64,000 bases of DNA from JACDEA01 sp963742585 (GTDB taxonomy: Bacteria > Actinomycetota > Acidimicrobiia > Acidimicrobiales > JACDEA01), in contig CAVUMI010000006.1 in NCBI GenBank assembly GCA_963742585.1, positions 845,216 through 909,215 on the forward strand, written 5' to 3'. Below are positions 50,358 to 59,518 of the stretch, piece after piece. The position numbers and the translations under genes were made by a program. How positions within the stretch are numbered: the stretch's first letter is position 1; the number at the start of each line of letters is the position of its first letter. The notes below the pieces were generated by a model. The model did not search any database, was not told the DNA's origin, and worked only from the letters and a program-made list of their open reading frames with translations.

Positions 50358-52533
50358 ATGCCGCTCGATCTCTCCGGTCTCAACCCAGTGCAGCGCGAGG
50401 CCGTGACCCACCCGAGCGGGCCGCTCTTGATCGTGGCTGGGGCGGGTTCGGGCAAGACCCGCGTGCTCACCCACCGGGTGGCGTGGCTGATCACCGAGGC
50501 GGGCGTCTCGCCGTTCGAGATCCTCGCCATCACGTTCACCAACAAGGCGGCCGACGAGATGAAGCACCGCGTCGCCGCGCTGGTCGGACCGGTCGCCGAG
50601 AAGATGTGGGTGTCGACCTTCCACTCGGCCTGCGTCCGCATCCTGCGCCGTGAAGCGCCCAAGTTCGGCTACCGCACCTCGTTCACGATCTACGACCAGG
50701 CCGACGCCGTACGTCTCACCGGCTATGTGCTGCGCGACCTCGGCCTCGACACCAAGCGGTTCCCGCCCCGCACCGTGCACTCGGTGATCTCCGGCGCCAA
50801 GAACGAGTTGATCGACTTCGACACGTACAAAGACCACGCGCATGGTCCGTACGAACGCAAGATCGCCGATGTCTACCGCGAGTACCAGCAGCGCCTGCTG
50901 GCCGCTAGCGCCATGGACTTCGACGACCTGCTCATGGTCACCGTCAACATCTTCCAGTCCGACTACTCGGTGCTCGAGCACTACCAGCGCCGCTTCCGTC
51001 ACATCCTCGTCGACGAGTTCCAGGACACCAACAAGGCCCAGAACGAACTCGTCATGCTCCTCGCCAAAAACCACGGCAACATCGCCGTCGTCGGCGACAG
51101 CGACCAGTCGATTTACCGGTTCCGGAAGGCGGACATTCGCAACATCCTCGAGTTCGAGAACGCGTTTCCGGACGCGACGGTGGTGGTGCTCGAGCAGAAC
51201 TACCGGTCGTCGCAGACGATCCTCGACGCGGCCAACTCGGTGATCGCGCGACAACCTGATGCGCAAGCCGAAGGCGTTGTGGACCGAACAGGTCGGCGGC
51301 GAGCTGATCACCCGGTACCACGCCGAGGACGAGCACGACGAAGCGGCGTGGGTCGTCCACGAGATGCGCCGCCTCCACGGCGACGGCCTCCGGTGGGGCG
51401 ACCTTGCGCTCTTCTACCGGGCGAACGCGCAGAGCCGCGTCGTCGAGGAGGAGCTGGTCAAGCAAGGCGTGCCGTACAAGGTGGTGGGCGGCACCAAGTT
51501 CTACGATCGCCGCGAGATCAAGGACCTGCTCGCGTACCTCAAGGCGGTGGCCAACCCATCCGACGAGGTATCGATGAAGCGCATCGTCAACGTCCCGAAG
51601 CGGGGCGTGGGCGACACCAGCGTGGCCAAGATCGACGCGTTCGCGGCGCGCACCGGCGTCGCCTTCTTCGAGGCGCTGGCGGCCGCCGACCAAGCCGGCG
51701 TCACCGGCCGCGCCTTGGGTGGCATCAAGGACTTGCGGGAGGCGCTCGACGAGCTGCGCCAGATGCAGACCGAGGGGCTCGGCCCGGCCAAGTTGCTCGA
51801 GACCATCTTGCAGCGCACCGGCTACCAGATCGAGATCGAGACCTCGGGCGAGGACCGCAACCAGACCCAGGGCCGCATCGAGAACATCGCCGAGCTGCTC
51901 GGCGTGGCCCACGACTACGACGATCTCGATCAGTTCCTCGAGGCTGTCAGTTTGGTGGCCGACGCCGACGAGGTGGACGACGACGAGACCAAGGTCGTGC
52001 TGATGACACTGCACACCGCGAAGGGGCTCGAGTACCCCGTGGTGTTCGTCATCGGCATGGAGGACGGGGTGTTCCCGCACATGCGGTCGCTGGGCGAGCC
52101 CGACGAATTGGAAGAAGAGCGACGCCTCGCCTACGTCGGCATCACCCGGGCCAAGCAGCGCCTCTACCTCAGCCACGCGTGGTGCCGCACGCTCTACGGA
52201 ACCACGCAGTACAACCGACCCAGCCGCTTCCTCGATGAGATTCCCGAGGAGCTCACCAAGGTGGTCGAGGGCGGCCGGCCGGCCAACGCTCGCGGCGGGC
52301 GCGAGGGCATTGTCGACTCGGTTCTGCGGCGCGCCTCGACCTCGCCCGCTCGCACTACTGGCGCCGAGACGATCGGCCTGCGCGCCGGCGACGATGTCGT
52401 GCACGGCAAATGGGGCGAAGGGGTCATCCTCGAGGTAATCGGCGCGGGCGACAAGGCCGAGGCCGTCGTGCGGTTCCCCAGCGTGGGGGAGAAACGGGTA
52501 CTCCTCGCCTGGGCTCCTCTCAAACGCGCCTAA
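50358..52533 (+). CDS. pcrA: ATP-dependent DNA helicase PcrA/UvrD (one frameshift)
   Basis: SF1A helicase for repair and replication-fork processing. Motif Q and Walker A: LNPVQREAV, VAGAGSGKTRVLTHRVAWL. Motifs Ia (ITFTNKAADEM), II (ILVDEFQDTN) and III (GDSDQSIYRFR-AD) are in the first frame. Near 51249 the frame shifts and motifs IV-VI (LALFYRANAQSR; LMTLHTAKGLEYPVVFV; RRLAYVGITRAK) are in the next one. The C-terminal Tudor-like end (GDDVVHGKWGEGVI) is intact. Loss of one GC in GCGCGCGAC, or one extra base, explains the shift. Corrected length is about 724 residues. Confidence 0.93.
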
Positions 52534-52648
52534 CAAGCGGTCGGGATGACTAGCTAAAGAGGGCTCGTTCGCGTCATCCGGTTCGACCTCACTGGTGCCG
52601 ATGCAGTGGTTGCGCTCCACATCGTGTGGATCCCACCAAAGGAGCACC

Positions 52649-53140
52649 ATGTCGCAGTTCTCGAGATTCGCCCGCCCCACTCGTAAAAAGGCGATCGTCG
52701 CCGGTTTGCTGGCGGCGATCCTCGCCGCCAGCGGCGTGGCCTACGCACTGTGGAGTTCCACCGCGGTCGGCCCAGGTCGGGCCGCCTCGGGTAGCGCCGT
52801 CCAGCTGACCGTCAATGCGGCCAGCGGCACTGCCGACCTCTTCCCGGGTACGACGGTGGGCGACGCCTACTTCACGATCACCAACACCAACCCGTATCCG
52901 GTCACCTTCACGTCGATGACGACGGGTCCCGGTGCGATCACGAGCAGCGACGCCACGGCGTGCCCGCCGACCAACGTGACCGCGGTCGGCGCCACCGGCC
53001 TCACGCTCACCGTCGCGGCCAACGCGACCTCGGCGACGCTGTCGATTGCCGACGTCGTGTCGATGGCATCGACCGCCCCCGATGGCTGTCAGGCCAAGAC
53101 GTTCGATATCCCGCTGACGCTCACAGGGGCTCAGGTCTAG
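52649..53140 (+). CDS. Exported TasA/CalY-like small surface protein
   Basis: 163 residues. A signal-type helix (KKAIVAGLLAAILAASGVAYALWSS) is followed by a beta-rich domain (VQLTVNAASGTADLFPGTTVGDAYFTITNTNPYPVTFTS). This resembles short exported proteins with an ALWS-type cleavage region seen in TasA/camelysin-like sets. It has two Cys, possibly a disulfide. ATG 52649 has AAAGGAG upstream. A strong terminator follows, so high, separate expression is likely. Confidence 0.65.
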   Translation: MSQFSRFARPTRKKAIVAGLLAAILAASGVAYALWSSTAVGPGRAASGSAVQLTVNAASGTADLFPGTTVGDAYFTITNTNPYPVTFTSMTTGPGAITSSDATACPPTNVTAVGATGLTLTVAANATSATLSIADVVSMASTAPDGCQAKTFDIPLTLTGAQV

Positions 53141-53153
53141 CCATAGGAGAGAG

Positions 53154-53185
53154 GCGCGGCCGGAGAATTCTCCGGCCGCGCTTTT
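53154..53185 (+). terminator. Rho-independent terminator
   Basis: A 28-base perfect palindrome (53154-53181; arms GCGCGGCCGGAG-AA and TT-CTCCGGCCGCGC) is followed by TTTT. It lies between two genes on the same strand, 16 bp before the next ATG, so it may be an intercistronic attenuator. Confidence 0.9.
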
Positions 53186-53200
53186 CTGCTTGGTACCGCC

Positions 53201-54499
53201 ATGTTGAGACGGGTCGTCGTCCGGGCTGCAGGCTTTGGCGCGATCGTTGGCCTTCTCGCCCTCCTGGGGATTGCCGCGGCGACACCCGCGCTCGGACTCT
53301 GGTCGGCCGGCGTCGGCGCCAGCACGTCGAGGTCCGTTGCGATGGCCCTGCCGGCGGGCAACACGCCAGTGGGTGTCAGCCCCGCGGGGACCGCAACAGT
53401 GAACATCTCGTGGACGGTTGTGAGTGGCGGTGCCCCGGTGGACGGCTATCAAGTCCGCGCGTTCGACGCCATCTCCGGCATCGCCCGCGCCGTCGGCGGC
53501 AGTTGCGCCGGGGTTGTGAACGGCACGACCTGCGCGGACACTGGTGCGCCGGATGGCAGCTGGAAGTACACCGTCGCCGCGCGCCAGCAGCTCTGGAGCG
53601 GAGCGCAAAGTCCCCTTAGCGCCGCTGTCTCAGTCGATGACACCGCGCCCGTCGTTGGCACCACCGTGATCGCCAAGACCGTTGGGTACCTGACCGGTGC
53701 GATCAAGCAGGGCGGGTTCTTCTACGTCTACGCCAACATCACCGACGCGACCGGCATCACCAGCGCGACCGCGGACAACAGCACGCTGGTCGCGTCGGGC
53801 GGCACGCTGGTTCCGCTCGTGGCGGGCTCGTATTCAGTCGGGGGCGTCAGCTACAACTACCGCAGCGCGAGTCAGACCGCCAAGAACCCGCTGACCGCAG
53901 GCGCATACACCTACTCGGTTACCGCAACCGACGTGGGCGGGAACAGTGCGACGCAGTCGTCGTTCCCGGCGACCGTCGACAACGCACCGCCGACCACCTT
54001 CGATATCCAGACGACCAACGCCGGCACCGCCGGCAAGGCCGAGGCGAACGACACGATCGTCTTTACGTACAGCGAGCCGATCGATCCGGAGTCGATTCTG
54101 ACCACATGGACTGGCGCTTCGACCAATGTCGTCGTCCGCCTGATCGACGGTGGCTGCACGCTCGTCCTGTGCTCCGACGACAGCTTCGAGATCTTCAACG
54201 CCGCCAACAGCGCGCGTCTCCCGTTGACATCGAGCGCCGGCGTGAACCTCAACCGCATCGACTACAACGGCGACGGAATTGGCCTTGGTAGTGACGCGGA
54301 CATCACCTTCGCCTCGGTGATGGTCCGGTCCGGGAACACCATCACGATCACCCTCGGCACCGTGAACGGTTCGCCGAATACGGCGGGTGGCAACGGCACA
54401 ATGGTGTGGACGCCCTCGACCACCGCCTACGACGCCGCCGCGAACGCCAACACGAGCGCGACGAAGACCGAAACCGGGACCGCCGACAAGGACTTCTAA
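53201..54499 (+). CDS. Secreted fibronectin-III/Ig-like surface protein
   Basis: 432 residues. The signal peptide ends near ALG-LWSAGV, similar to the preceding gene product. A fibronectin type III-like domain (ATVNISWTVVSGGAPVDGYQVRAFD) is followed by Ig-like repeats (YSVTATDVGGNSATQSSFPATVDN) and a C-terminal domain with EANDTIVFTYSEPIDPES. No anchor motif is seen. It is probably a surface or secreted partner of the 52649 gene. Its TAA overlaps the convergent lipase stop. Confidence 0.7.
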   Translation: MLRRVVVRAAGFGAIVGLLALLGIAAATPALGLWSAGVGASTSRSVAMALPAGNTPVGVSPAGTATVNISWTVVSGGAPVDGYQVRAFDAISGIARAVGGSCAGVVNGTTCADTGAPDGSWKYTVAARQQLWSGAQSPLSAAVSVDDTAPVVGTTVIAKTVGYLTGAIKQGGFFYVYANITDATGITSATADNSTLVASGGTLVPLVAGSYSVGGVSYNYRSASQTAKNPLTAGAYTYSVTATDVGGNSATQSSFPATVDNAPPTTFDIQTTNAGTAGKAEANDTIVFTYSEPIDPESILTTWTGASTNVVVRLIDGGCTLVLCSDDSFEIFNAANSARLPLTSSAGVNLNRIDYNGDGIGLGSDADITFASVMVRSGNTITITLGTVNGSPNTAGGNGTMVWTPSTTAYDAAANANTSATKTETGTADKDF

Positions 54500-55293
54500 G
54501 ACGCGTCGGAGAGAGCGGCGTCGGCCTCGAGCGCGGCGACGACCCCGCGAGCGACTTCGCTCGACAGCATGATCGAGAGGTGGCCGGCGTCCTTGATGAA
54601 GACGTTCGTGGCGTTCAGCGCCGGATCCGTGATCATCGCCGAGGTCGACGGTTGCACGAAGAGGTCGAGGTTGGAATAGAAGGCCACCCAGCGCACCGTG
54701 GTGGCGCGGGCGCCCCGCTCGAGCCGGCGGAGGAGCCATGACCCCGGCGCCAGCTCGGTGGCGATGCGTCCGGTGCGACCGGGGATGAACGTGGCCAGTC
54801 GCGTGCCTTGATGCGGCGATGCGACGGTGATGGCGGTGGTGACACTGGCGTCGCCGCCCAACTCCTGTACGTACCACCGCAGCAGGATGCCGCCCAGGCT
54901 GTGGCCCACGATGTGGATGCGATCGGCACCGGTCAGTCCCTTGAGGAGTTCAACGCGATCGCTGAGCATCTCGGCCAGCTCGGGGATGTCGTGCCGAAAC
55001 GGGTCGTAGTTCCATGTGTGCACGTTGGTGAACCCGGCGCGCCGCAGGTGCTCGCTCACGACGAACCAGCCGGAGCGGTTGTGGGCGAAGCCGTGGACGA
55101 GCAGCACCGGCGTGTCGTGGTGCGGCCGTCCCGACGGCCGCCCGGCGCGGACTCTTCCGTCGAAGTAGCCGAACGGATAGCGGGCCACGCATTGCGCCAG
55201 GCTCACCGCTTCGCGGGCGTAGCCGAGGTAGGTCTCTCGTCGGCGCAACGCCGTTATGAACGGCTCCACGCTGTCTGGTATCGGCCCGGCCAC
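54496..55293 (-). CDS. Triacylglycerol lipase-like alpha/beta hydrolase
   Basis: 265 residues. It has the HG motif (VLLVHGFAHNRSGWFV) and the nucleophile elbow VGHSLGGILLRWYV, then ASPHQGTRLATF and IKDAGHLSIML with the likely catalytic His. This is the pattern of bacterial lipases related to the PGAP1/EstA type. No clear signal peptide is seen. Substrate unknown. Confidence 0.82.
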   Translation of the reverse strand: MAGPIPDSVEPFITALRRRETYLGYAREAVSLAQCVARYPFGYFDGRVRAGRPSGRPHHDTPVLLVHGFAHNRSGWFVVSEHLRRAGFTNVHTWNYDPFRHDIPELAEMLSDRVELLKGLTGADRIHIVGHSLGGILLRWYVQELGGDASVTTAITVASPHQGTRLATFIPGRTGRIATELAPGSWLLRRLERGARATTVRWVAFYSNLDLFVQPSTSAMITDPALNATNVFIKDAGHLSIMLSSEVARGVVAALEADAALSDAS

Positions 55294-55359
55294 AGAGAAC
55301 CTTTACCCCGTTTCACCCATGCGTAGGCGGATGGGTGATGAAGAAGGCGACGACGTCGG

Positions 55360-56118
55360 CTAGGACCGTCCGAGCGTGCCGGCGCTGAGGCCGCCGTCGA
55401 CGACGAACTCCGAGCCGGTGGAGTAGCTGCTCTCGTCCGACGCCAGGTATAAAGCGAGTTCCGACACCTCGTTGGACTCGGCGAGGCGTCCGAGCGGAAT
55501 CCCCTCGCCGGCCCGCTCGCCGATGCCGAGGTCGCGGTACACGTCGAACATCGGCGTGTCGATGAGGCCGGGATGGATCGAGTTGACCCGGATGCCCAGC
55601 GGCGCGAGTTCGAGCGCGGCCACCTTGGTCATCCCTCGCACCGCCCACTTGCTCGCGCAGTACGCCACGTGACCTTGCGCGCCGATGAGCCCGGCCAGCG
55701 ACGAGATGTTGATGATCGAGCCACCCTTGTTGGCGGCCAGCGCGGGAATCGCAGCCTTCATGCCCAGGAAGACACCGACCTGGTTGACCTCGACTACACG
55801 GCGGAACTCGTTGACGTCGGTCATGGCCAGCGGCATCACGTGGACGATGCCGGCGTTGTTCACCAGCACGTCGAGCTTGCCGAACCGCTCGGTGGTCGCC
55901 GCCACCGCGTCGTTCCACGCCGCTTCATCGGTGACGTCGAGGTGCACGTACGCGGCGGCGTCACCCAGATCCTTGGCCAGGGTCTGGCCGTCCTCGTCGA
56001 GGACGTCGCTGATCACGACCTTCGCCCCCTCGGCGGCAAATCGCCGGGCGTGCGACTCGCCCATTCCTCGTGCGCCGCCCGAGATCAGTGCCACCTTGCC
56101 GTCAAGTCGTCCAGTCAT
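55360..56118 (-). CDS. Short-chain dehydrogenase/reductase
   Basis: 252 residues, classical SDR. The cofactor loop is SGGARGMGE, with D in ISDVLDEDG suggesting NAD(H). NNAGIV, the catalytic Ser in NISSL, YCASK with Tyr and Lys, and the end GSEFVVDGGLSAG complete it. It resembles 3-alpha/20-beta hydroxysteroid dehydrogenase-type enzymes. The ATG overlaps the stop of the anchored protein upstream (ATGA). Confidence 0.88.
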   Translation of the reverse strand: MTGRLDGKVALISGGARGMGESHARRFAAEGAKVVISDVLDEDGQTLAKDLGDAAAYVHLDVTDEAAWNDAVAATTERFGKLDVLVNNAGIVHVMPLAMTDVNEFRRVVEVNQVGVFLGMKAAIPALAANKGGSIINISSLAGLIGAQGHVAYCASKWAVRGMTKVAALELAPLGIRVNSIHPGLIDTPMFDVYRDLGIGERAGEGIPLGRLAESNEVSELALYLASDESSYSTGSEFVVDGGLSAGTLGRS

Positions 56119-56549
56119 TGACTGAAGTTGACCACAACCCGGCCTTTGTCATCGACTGAGGCGGGGTAGCGGGGCAGGTCCCCCCCGTCCGGGGGATAGG
56201 TCTTCTTCCGGCAATCCACGAAGGTCTGCGTCTTGGGCTTCCACTCCACCGCGCACCGGCGCGAGTCCGGCGTGTGGGCGAGGAAGGCGACCCAGCCCGT
56301 CGCCGGGTCGCCGCCGGTGTGGTGGACCCACACGTCGAGGTCGTTGCCCCGCAGGTCCTGAAACAGCAGCGGCGTGCGGTTGGTCAGCCGCTCGGCGTCG
56401 CCGACTGCGAAGGTCTCGTCACCGAGTTGGCTCTTCACCGAACCCGACGAGGAGAGCTGCAACACGAGTACGACGAGCAGGACTGCGCTCACCGCGACCA
56501 GCGCGGTGGTCACCACGATGCCGGTGCCCCGTTTCACCGTGTCAGCCAC
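56115..56549 (-). CDS. Membrane-anchored protein with Rieske-like fold lacking ligands
   Basis: 144 residues. An N-terminal hydrophobic helix (GIVVTTALVAVSAVLLVVLVLQL) anchors an outside domain. RRCAVEWKP, FVDCRKKTYPPDGG and GRVVVNFSQ have the spacing of a degenerate Rieske-type domain, but the Cys-His ligand pairs are absent. The domain reading is inference. It lies between accA and the SDR on one leftward transcript. Confidence 0.55.
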   Translation of the reverse strand: MADTVKRGTGIVVTTALVAVSAVLLVVLVLQLSSSGSVKSQLGDETFAVGDAERLTNRTPLLFQDLRGNDLDVWVHHTGGDPATGWVAFLAHTPDSRRCAVEWKPKTQTFVDCRKKTYPPDGGDLPRYPASVDDKGRVVVNFSQ

Positions 56550-57271
56550 CGCGCAGTAGCGGCGTCGGCGCGCCGGAGGCGGTCGCCGGCTTTGGCGTCG
56601 GCCAGCGCGTTGGCGACCGCGCCGGCGATGCTCGTCGTGTCCTCGGCGACGACCGCATCGACGATGGCGAGGTCAGCGAGGTCGGCCGACGTCAGGCGCA
56701 GACGCTCGGCCACCGCCGCGGCTCGGGCGACGTCGCGCTCGAGAATGGCCGCCGCGCCCTCGGGTCCGATGACCGAGAAGACCGCGTGCTCGAGCATGAG
56801 CAGACGGTCGGTGTGACCGAACGCCAGCGCGCCGCCGCTGCCCCCTTCGCCCACGCAGATCGCCACGCTGCGCGACCGTAGGGCCCCCATGGCGGCGAAC
56901 GTGGTCGCGATCTCTCGGGCGATGGCGTCGGCCTCGGCGACCGCACCGGGTTCGGCACCGGGAGTGTCGATGAACGTGAGCAGCGGTACTCCGAGGCGGT
57001 CAGCCAGCCCGATCGCTCGCTGGGCGAGGCGAAACCCGGCCGGCGCCGGGCGACCCGCGCCGGCCCGCCGGTCATCCGCGATGACGACGACCCGCTGGTC
57101 GGCCACGGTCGCCAGCGCGGCCCGCACTACCGGATCGGTCCCGCGCAACTCCACCCACGACGTCGCCAGCGTCCACGCCACGTCCGTCCCTGTCGGCCGG
57201 TCCTCGGCCCGCGCCAGCTGCACCTCCTCCCACGCGTTCTTGGCAGCAGTGGAGGCGCTCTGCGCCTTCAC
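56534..57271 (-). CDS. accA: Acyl-CoA carboxylase carboxyltransferase, alpha-type subunit
   Basis: AccA-like, 245 residues against about 319 in E. coli AccA, lacking most of the N-terminus. Conserved parts are AGFRLAQRAIGLADRLGVPLLTFIDTPGAEPG, GEGGSGGALAFGHTD and SVIGPEGAAAIL. GTG 57271-57269 overlaps the accD stop (GTGA), and the junction lies in a long hairpin (57235-57285). It is probably the partner of accD. The acyl-CoA substrate is not determined. Confidence 0.85.
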   Translation of the reverse strand: MKAQSASTAAKNAWEEVQLARAEDRPTGTDVAWTLATSWVELRGTDPVVRAALATVADQRVVVIADDRRAGAGRPAPAGFRLAQRAIGLADRLGVPLLTFIDTPGAEPGAVAEADAIAREIATTFAAMGALRSRSVAICVGEGGSGGALAFGHTDRLLMLEHAVFSVIGPEGAAAILERDVARAAAVAERLRLTSADLADLAIVDAVVAEDTTSIAGAVANALADAKAGDRLRRADAATARWLTR

Positions 57272-57285
57272 TGCTGCCAAGAACG
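57235..57285. promoter_or_regulatory. 24-bp hairpin spanning the accD stop and accA start
   Basis: 17 perfect bp (57235-57251 with 57269-57285) extend inward by seven more pairs, including one G-U, to a TCT loop. On the coding strand the accD TGA and the accA GTG lie on one arm of the stem. Translation of accD would open it, a possible coupling device. Confidence 0.65.
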
Positions 57286-57894
57286 GCGGAGGGGAAGGGC
57301 GCGCTGGCCTAACACCGCCTCGATCCACTCCGCCTCGGCGTCGGGGGCGATGAGGGCGTCGACCAGGGCGGCGGCGTGGGCCGACTCCGCGGTGTGGGAA
57401 TCGAGCGGAAGGGCCTCGCCGGTGGTCAGCTCGACGACGCGAGGGCCGGCAAAGCCGACTGTGGCGCCGGGATGGGCGGCCCGGACGTCGGCCAGAGAAC
57501 CGTAAGACGCGAACACGCCGCCGGTTGTCGGCGGACGATGGATCGCCACCGAGAGCAAGCCGGCCGCCGCGTGCCCATGGGCCGCCGACGCCGTACGGGC
57601 CATCTGGATGAGCGACACCATCCCCTCCTGCATGCGCGCGCCGCCCGACGCGGTGAACACGACCATGGGCAGGCCGTCATCGATCGCCCGCCGGTACGCC
57701 CGCACCACACGCTCGCCGTGTACGGCGCCCATCGAGCCGCCCAGCACCTCGAACCGACCCTCGATGAATGCGTAGCCGGCCGTGCGCCCGGTGACCACGG
57801 ATTCGTCGGTCGGCGGCTGGTAGCCAGCCCACGCGAGTGGGTCGCCGCCGACCAACTCGGCGTCCCATTCGGCCACGATGGGGTGCGGCGGCAT
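57268..57894 (-). CDS. accD: Acyl-CoA carboxylase carboxyltransferase, beta-type subunit
   Basis: AccD-like, 208 residues against about 300, without the N-terminal zinc ribbon. Conserved parts are EVLGGSMGAVHGERVVRAYRRAID, TASGGARMQEGMVSLIQMART, GGVFASYGSLADVRAAHPGATVGFAGPRV. It is coupled to accA. The ATG at 57894 lies six bases from a CATACT -10 on the same strand, so the mRNA is probably leaderless. Close to a B12-dependent mutase subunit, it may act on propionyl-CoA; inference. Confidence 0.85.
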   Translation of the reverse strand: MPPHPIVAEWDAELVGGDPLAWAGYQPPTDESVVTGRTAGYAFIEGRFEVLGGSMGAVHGERVVRAYRRAIDDGLPMVVFTASGGARMQEGMVSLIQMARTASAAHGHAAAGLLSVAIHRPPTTGGVFASYGSLADVRAAHPGATVGFAGPRVVELTTGEALPLDSHTAESAHAAALVDALIAPDAEAEWIEAVLGQRALPLRRSWQQ

Positions 57895-57899
57895 TCCCG

Positions 57900-57906
57900 T
57901 AGTATG
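57900..57906. promoter_or_regulatory. Overlapping divergent -10 elements between accD and the B12-binding gene
   Basis: TAGTAT (57900-57905) points right, with GTG 57914 nine bases on. CATACT (complement of 57901-57906) points left, with the accD ATG seven bases on. Only 19 bp separate the two starts, so the promoters overlap and both mRNAs would be leaderless or nearly so. The -35 boxes are weak. Confidence 0.45.
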
Positions 57907-57913
57907 CGTGCTC

Positions 57914-58315
57914 GTGCCTGCGCCCTACCGCGTCGTTGTGGCCAAGCCCGGTCTGGATGGTCATGACCGTGGCGCGAAGGTCATCGCCCGCGCCCTGCGT
58001 GACGCGGGCTTCGAGGTCATCTACACCGGGCTCCACCAGACGCCCGAGCAGGTGGCCGAAACCGTCGTGCAGGAGGACGCCGACGCCGTCGGGCTCTCAC
58101 TCCTGTCGGGCGCCCACATGACGCTGATGCCCCGCGTCGTGGAACTGCTCAAGGAACGGGGCGTGGGCGACGTGATCGTGTTCGGCGGCGGCATCATCCC
58201 CGACGCCGACATCATCAAGCTCAAGGAGATCGGCGTCGCCGCCATCTTCACGCCGGGCGCCCCGCTGGCGACGATCACCGAGTGGCTCACTGCCGCTCTC
58301 AAAGAAAAGGACTAA
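57914..58315 (+). CDS. mcmA2: Cobalamin-binding subunit of methylmalonyl-CoA mutase type
   Basis: 133 residues, a stand-alone B12-binding domain. DGHDRGAKVIARALRD carries the DxHxxG cobalt-ligand motif, SLLSGAHMTLMP follows, and VFGGGIIPDADI is the GG motif. The catalytic TIM-barrel subunit is not in the window. GTG 57914 was chosen; GTG 57908 is possible. It is upstream of sucCD and divergent from accDA, consistent with propionyl-CoA to succinyl-CoA conversion. Confidence 0.88.
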   Translation: MPAPYRVVVAKPGLDGHDRGAKVIARALRDAGFEVIYTGLHQTPEQVAETVVQEDADAVGLSLLSGAHMTLMPRVVELLKERGVGDVIVFGGGIIPDADIIKLKEIGVAAIFTPGAPLATITEWLTAALKEKD

Positions 58316-58327
58316 CGAAACCAACCC

Positions 58328-59518
58328 GTGGATCTGTTCGAGTTTCAGGGCAAGCAGTACTTCGCCCGCTACGACATTCCTGTCTCGGCCGGCGGCGTGG
58401 CCCGCACCGTCGACGAGGCGGTCGCTGCCGCGGATGCCGCCGGCTACCCCGTTGTGGTGAAGGCCCAGGTGCAGGTGGGGGGTCGGGGCAAGGCCGGGGG
58501 CATCAAGTTGGCCGCCGACGCCGACGAGGTGCGCACGCACGCCACCGCCATTCTCGGCATGGACATCAAAGGCCACGTGGTCAACATCGTCTGGGTCGAG
58601 CACGCCTCCGACATCGCCAAGGAGTACTACGCCAGCTTCACGCTCGACCGCTCGGCCAAGAAGCACCTGGCCATGGTGTCGGCCAAGGGCGGCGTCGAGA
58701 TCGAAGCAGTCGCCGACGAGGATCCCGACGCCATCGCCAAAGCCCACATCGACCCGCTCGACGGTCTCGATGAAGCCACCGCCCGTCGGCTGGTCGAAGA
58801 CGCCGGCGTCGACGCTGAAGCGCGCGACGGCGCGGTCGACATCCTCCTCAAGCTGTGGCGCTGCTACGACGAGGGCGACGCCGATCTCGTCGAGATCAAC
58901 CCGCTGATCCTCACTCCCGACGGCAAGGTGCACGCGCTCGATGCGAAGGTCACGCTCGATGACAACGCCGCGTTCCGCCATCCGGAGTGGGACGAGTACC
59001 ACGGTGTCGCGCAACTCGATCCGCGTGACACGCTGGCCAAGGACAAAGGCCTGCAGTACATCGGTCTCGACGGCGACGTGGGCATCATCGCCAACGGCGC
59101 CGGTTTGGCCATGTCGACCCTCGACGTCGTGAACCAGGTGGGCGGGAAGCCGGCCAACTTCCTCGACATCGGCGGCGGCGCCAACGCCGAGACCATGACC
59201 GGCGCGCTCGAGGTGATCAACACCGACGAGAACGTGAAGTCGATCTTCATCAACATCTTCGGCGGCATCACTAAAGGTGAAGAGGTCGCCAAGGGCATCG
59301 TCGAGGCGTTTGGGCGGGTCGAGCTGAAGGCGCCCATCGTGATCCGCCTCGACGGCACCAACGCCGAGGAAGGCCGGGCCATTCTCAAAGAGCACGAGTC
59401 CGACCGGTTGATCTCCAAACCCACGATGGTCGAAGCCGCCAAGACGGCAGTTGCGCTTGCGCAACCAGAGGGAGGCCGAGGCGGGGACGGAGCCGACCGG
59501 GAGATGAAGGGCGCATGA
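58328..59518 (+). CDS. sucC: Succinate-CoA ligase beta subunit, repeat-derived C-terminus
   Basis: ATP-grasp subunit of succinyl-CoA synthetase, 396 residues. It starts DLFEFQGKQYFARYDIPV and includes VVKAQVQVGGRGKAGG, EINPLIL, NGAGLAMSTLDVV and NIFGGITKGEEVAKGI. The last about 14 residues (EGGRGGDGADREMKGA) come from a dispersed purine-rich repeat copy at 59469-59505. Its TGA overlaps the sucD ATG. Start GTG 58328. Confidence 0.96.
   Translation: MDLFEFQGKQYFARYDIPVSAGGVARTVDEAVAAADAAGYPVVVKAQVQVGGRGKAGGIKLAADADEVRTHATAILGMDIKGHVVNIVWVEHASDIAKEYYASFTLDRSAKKHLAMVSAKGGVEIEAVADEDPDAIAKAHIDPLDGLDEATARRLVEDAGVDAEARDGAVDILLKLWRCYDEGDADLVEINPLILTPDGKVHALDAKVTLDDNAAFRHPEWDEYHGVAQLDPRDTLAKDKGLQYIGLDGDVGIIANGAGLAMSTLDVVNQVGGKPANFLDIGGGANAETMTGALEVINTDENVKSIFINIFGGITKGEEVAKGIVEAFGRVELKAPIVIRLDGTNAEEGRAILKEHESDRLISKPTMVEAAKTAVALAQPEGGRGGDGADREMKGA
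59469..59505 (+). repeat. Dispersed purine-rich repeat, copy at the 3' end of sucC
   Basis: AGGGAGGCCGAGGCGGGGACGG, then AGCCGACCGGGAGATGA. It is read in the Gly frame as in rplD and truA. Its GGGAGA lies about 10 bases before the sucD ATG and may serve as the ribosome-binding site. Confidence 0.85.
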
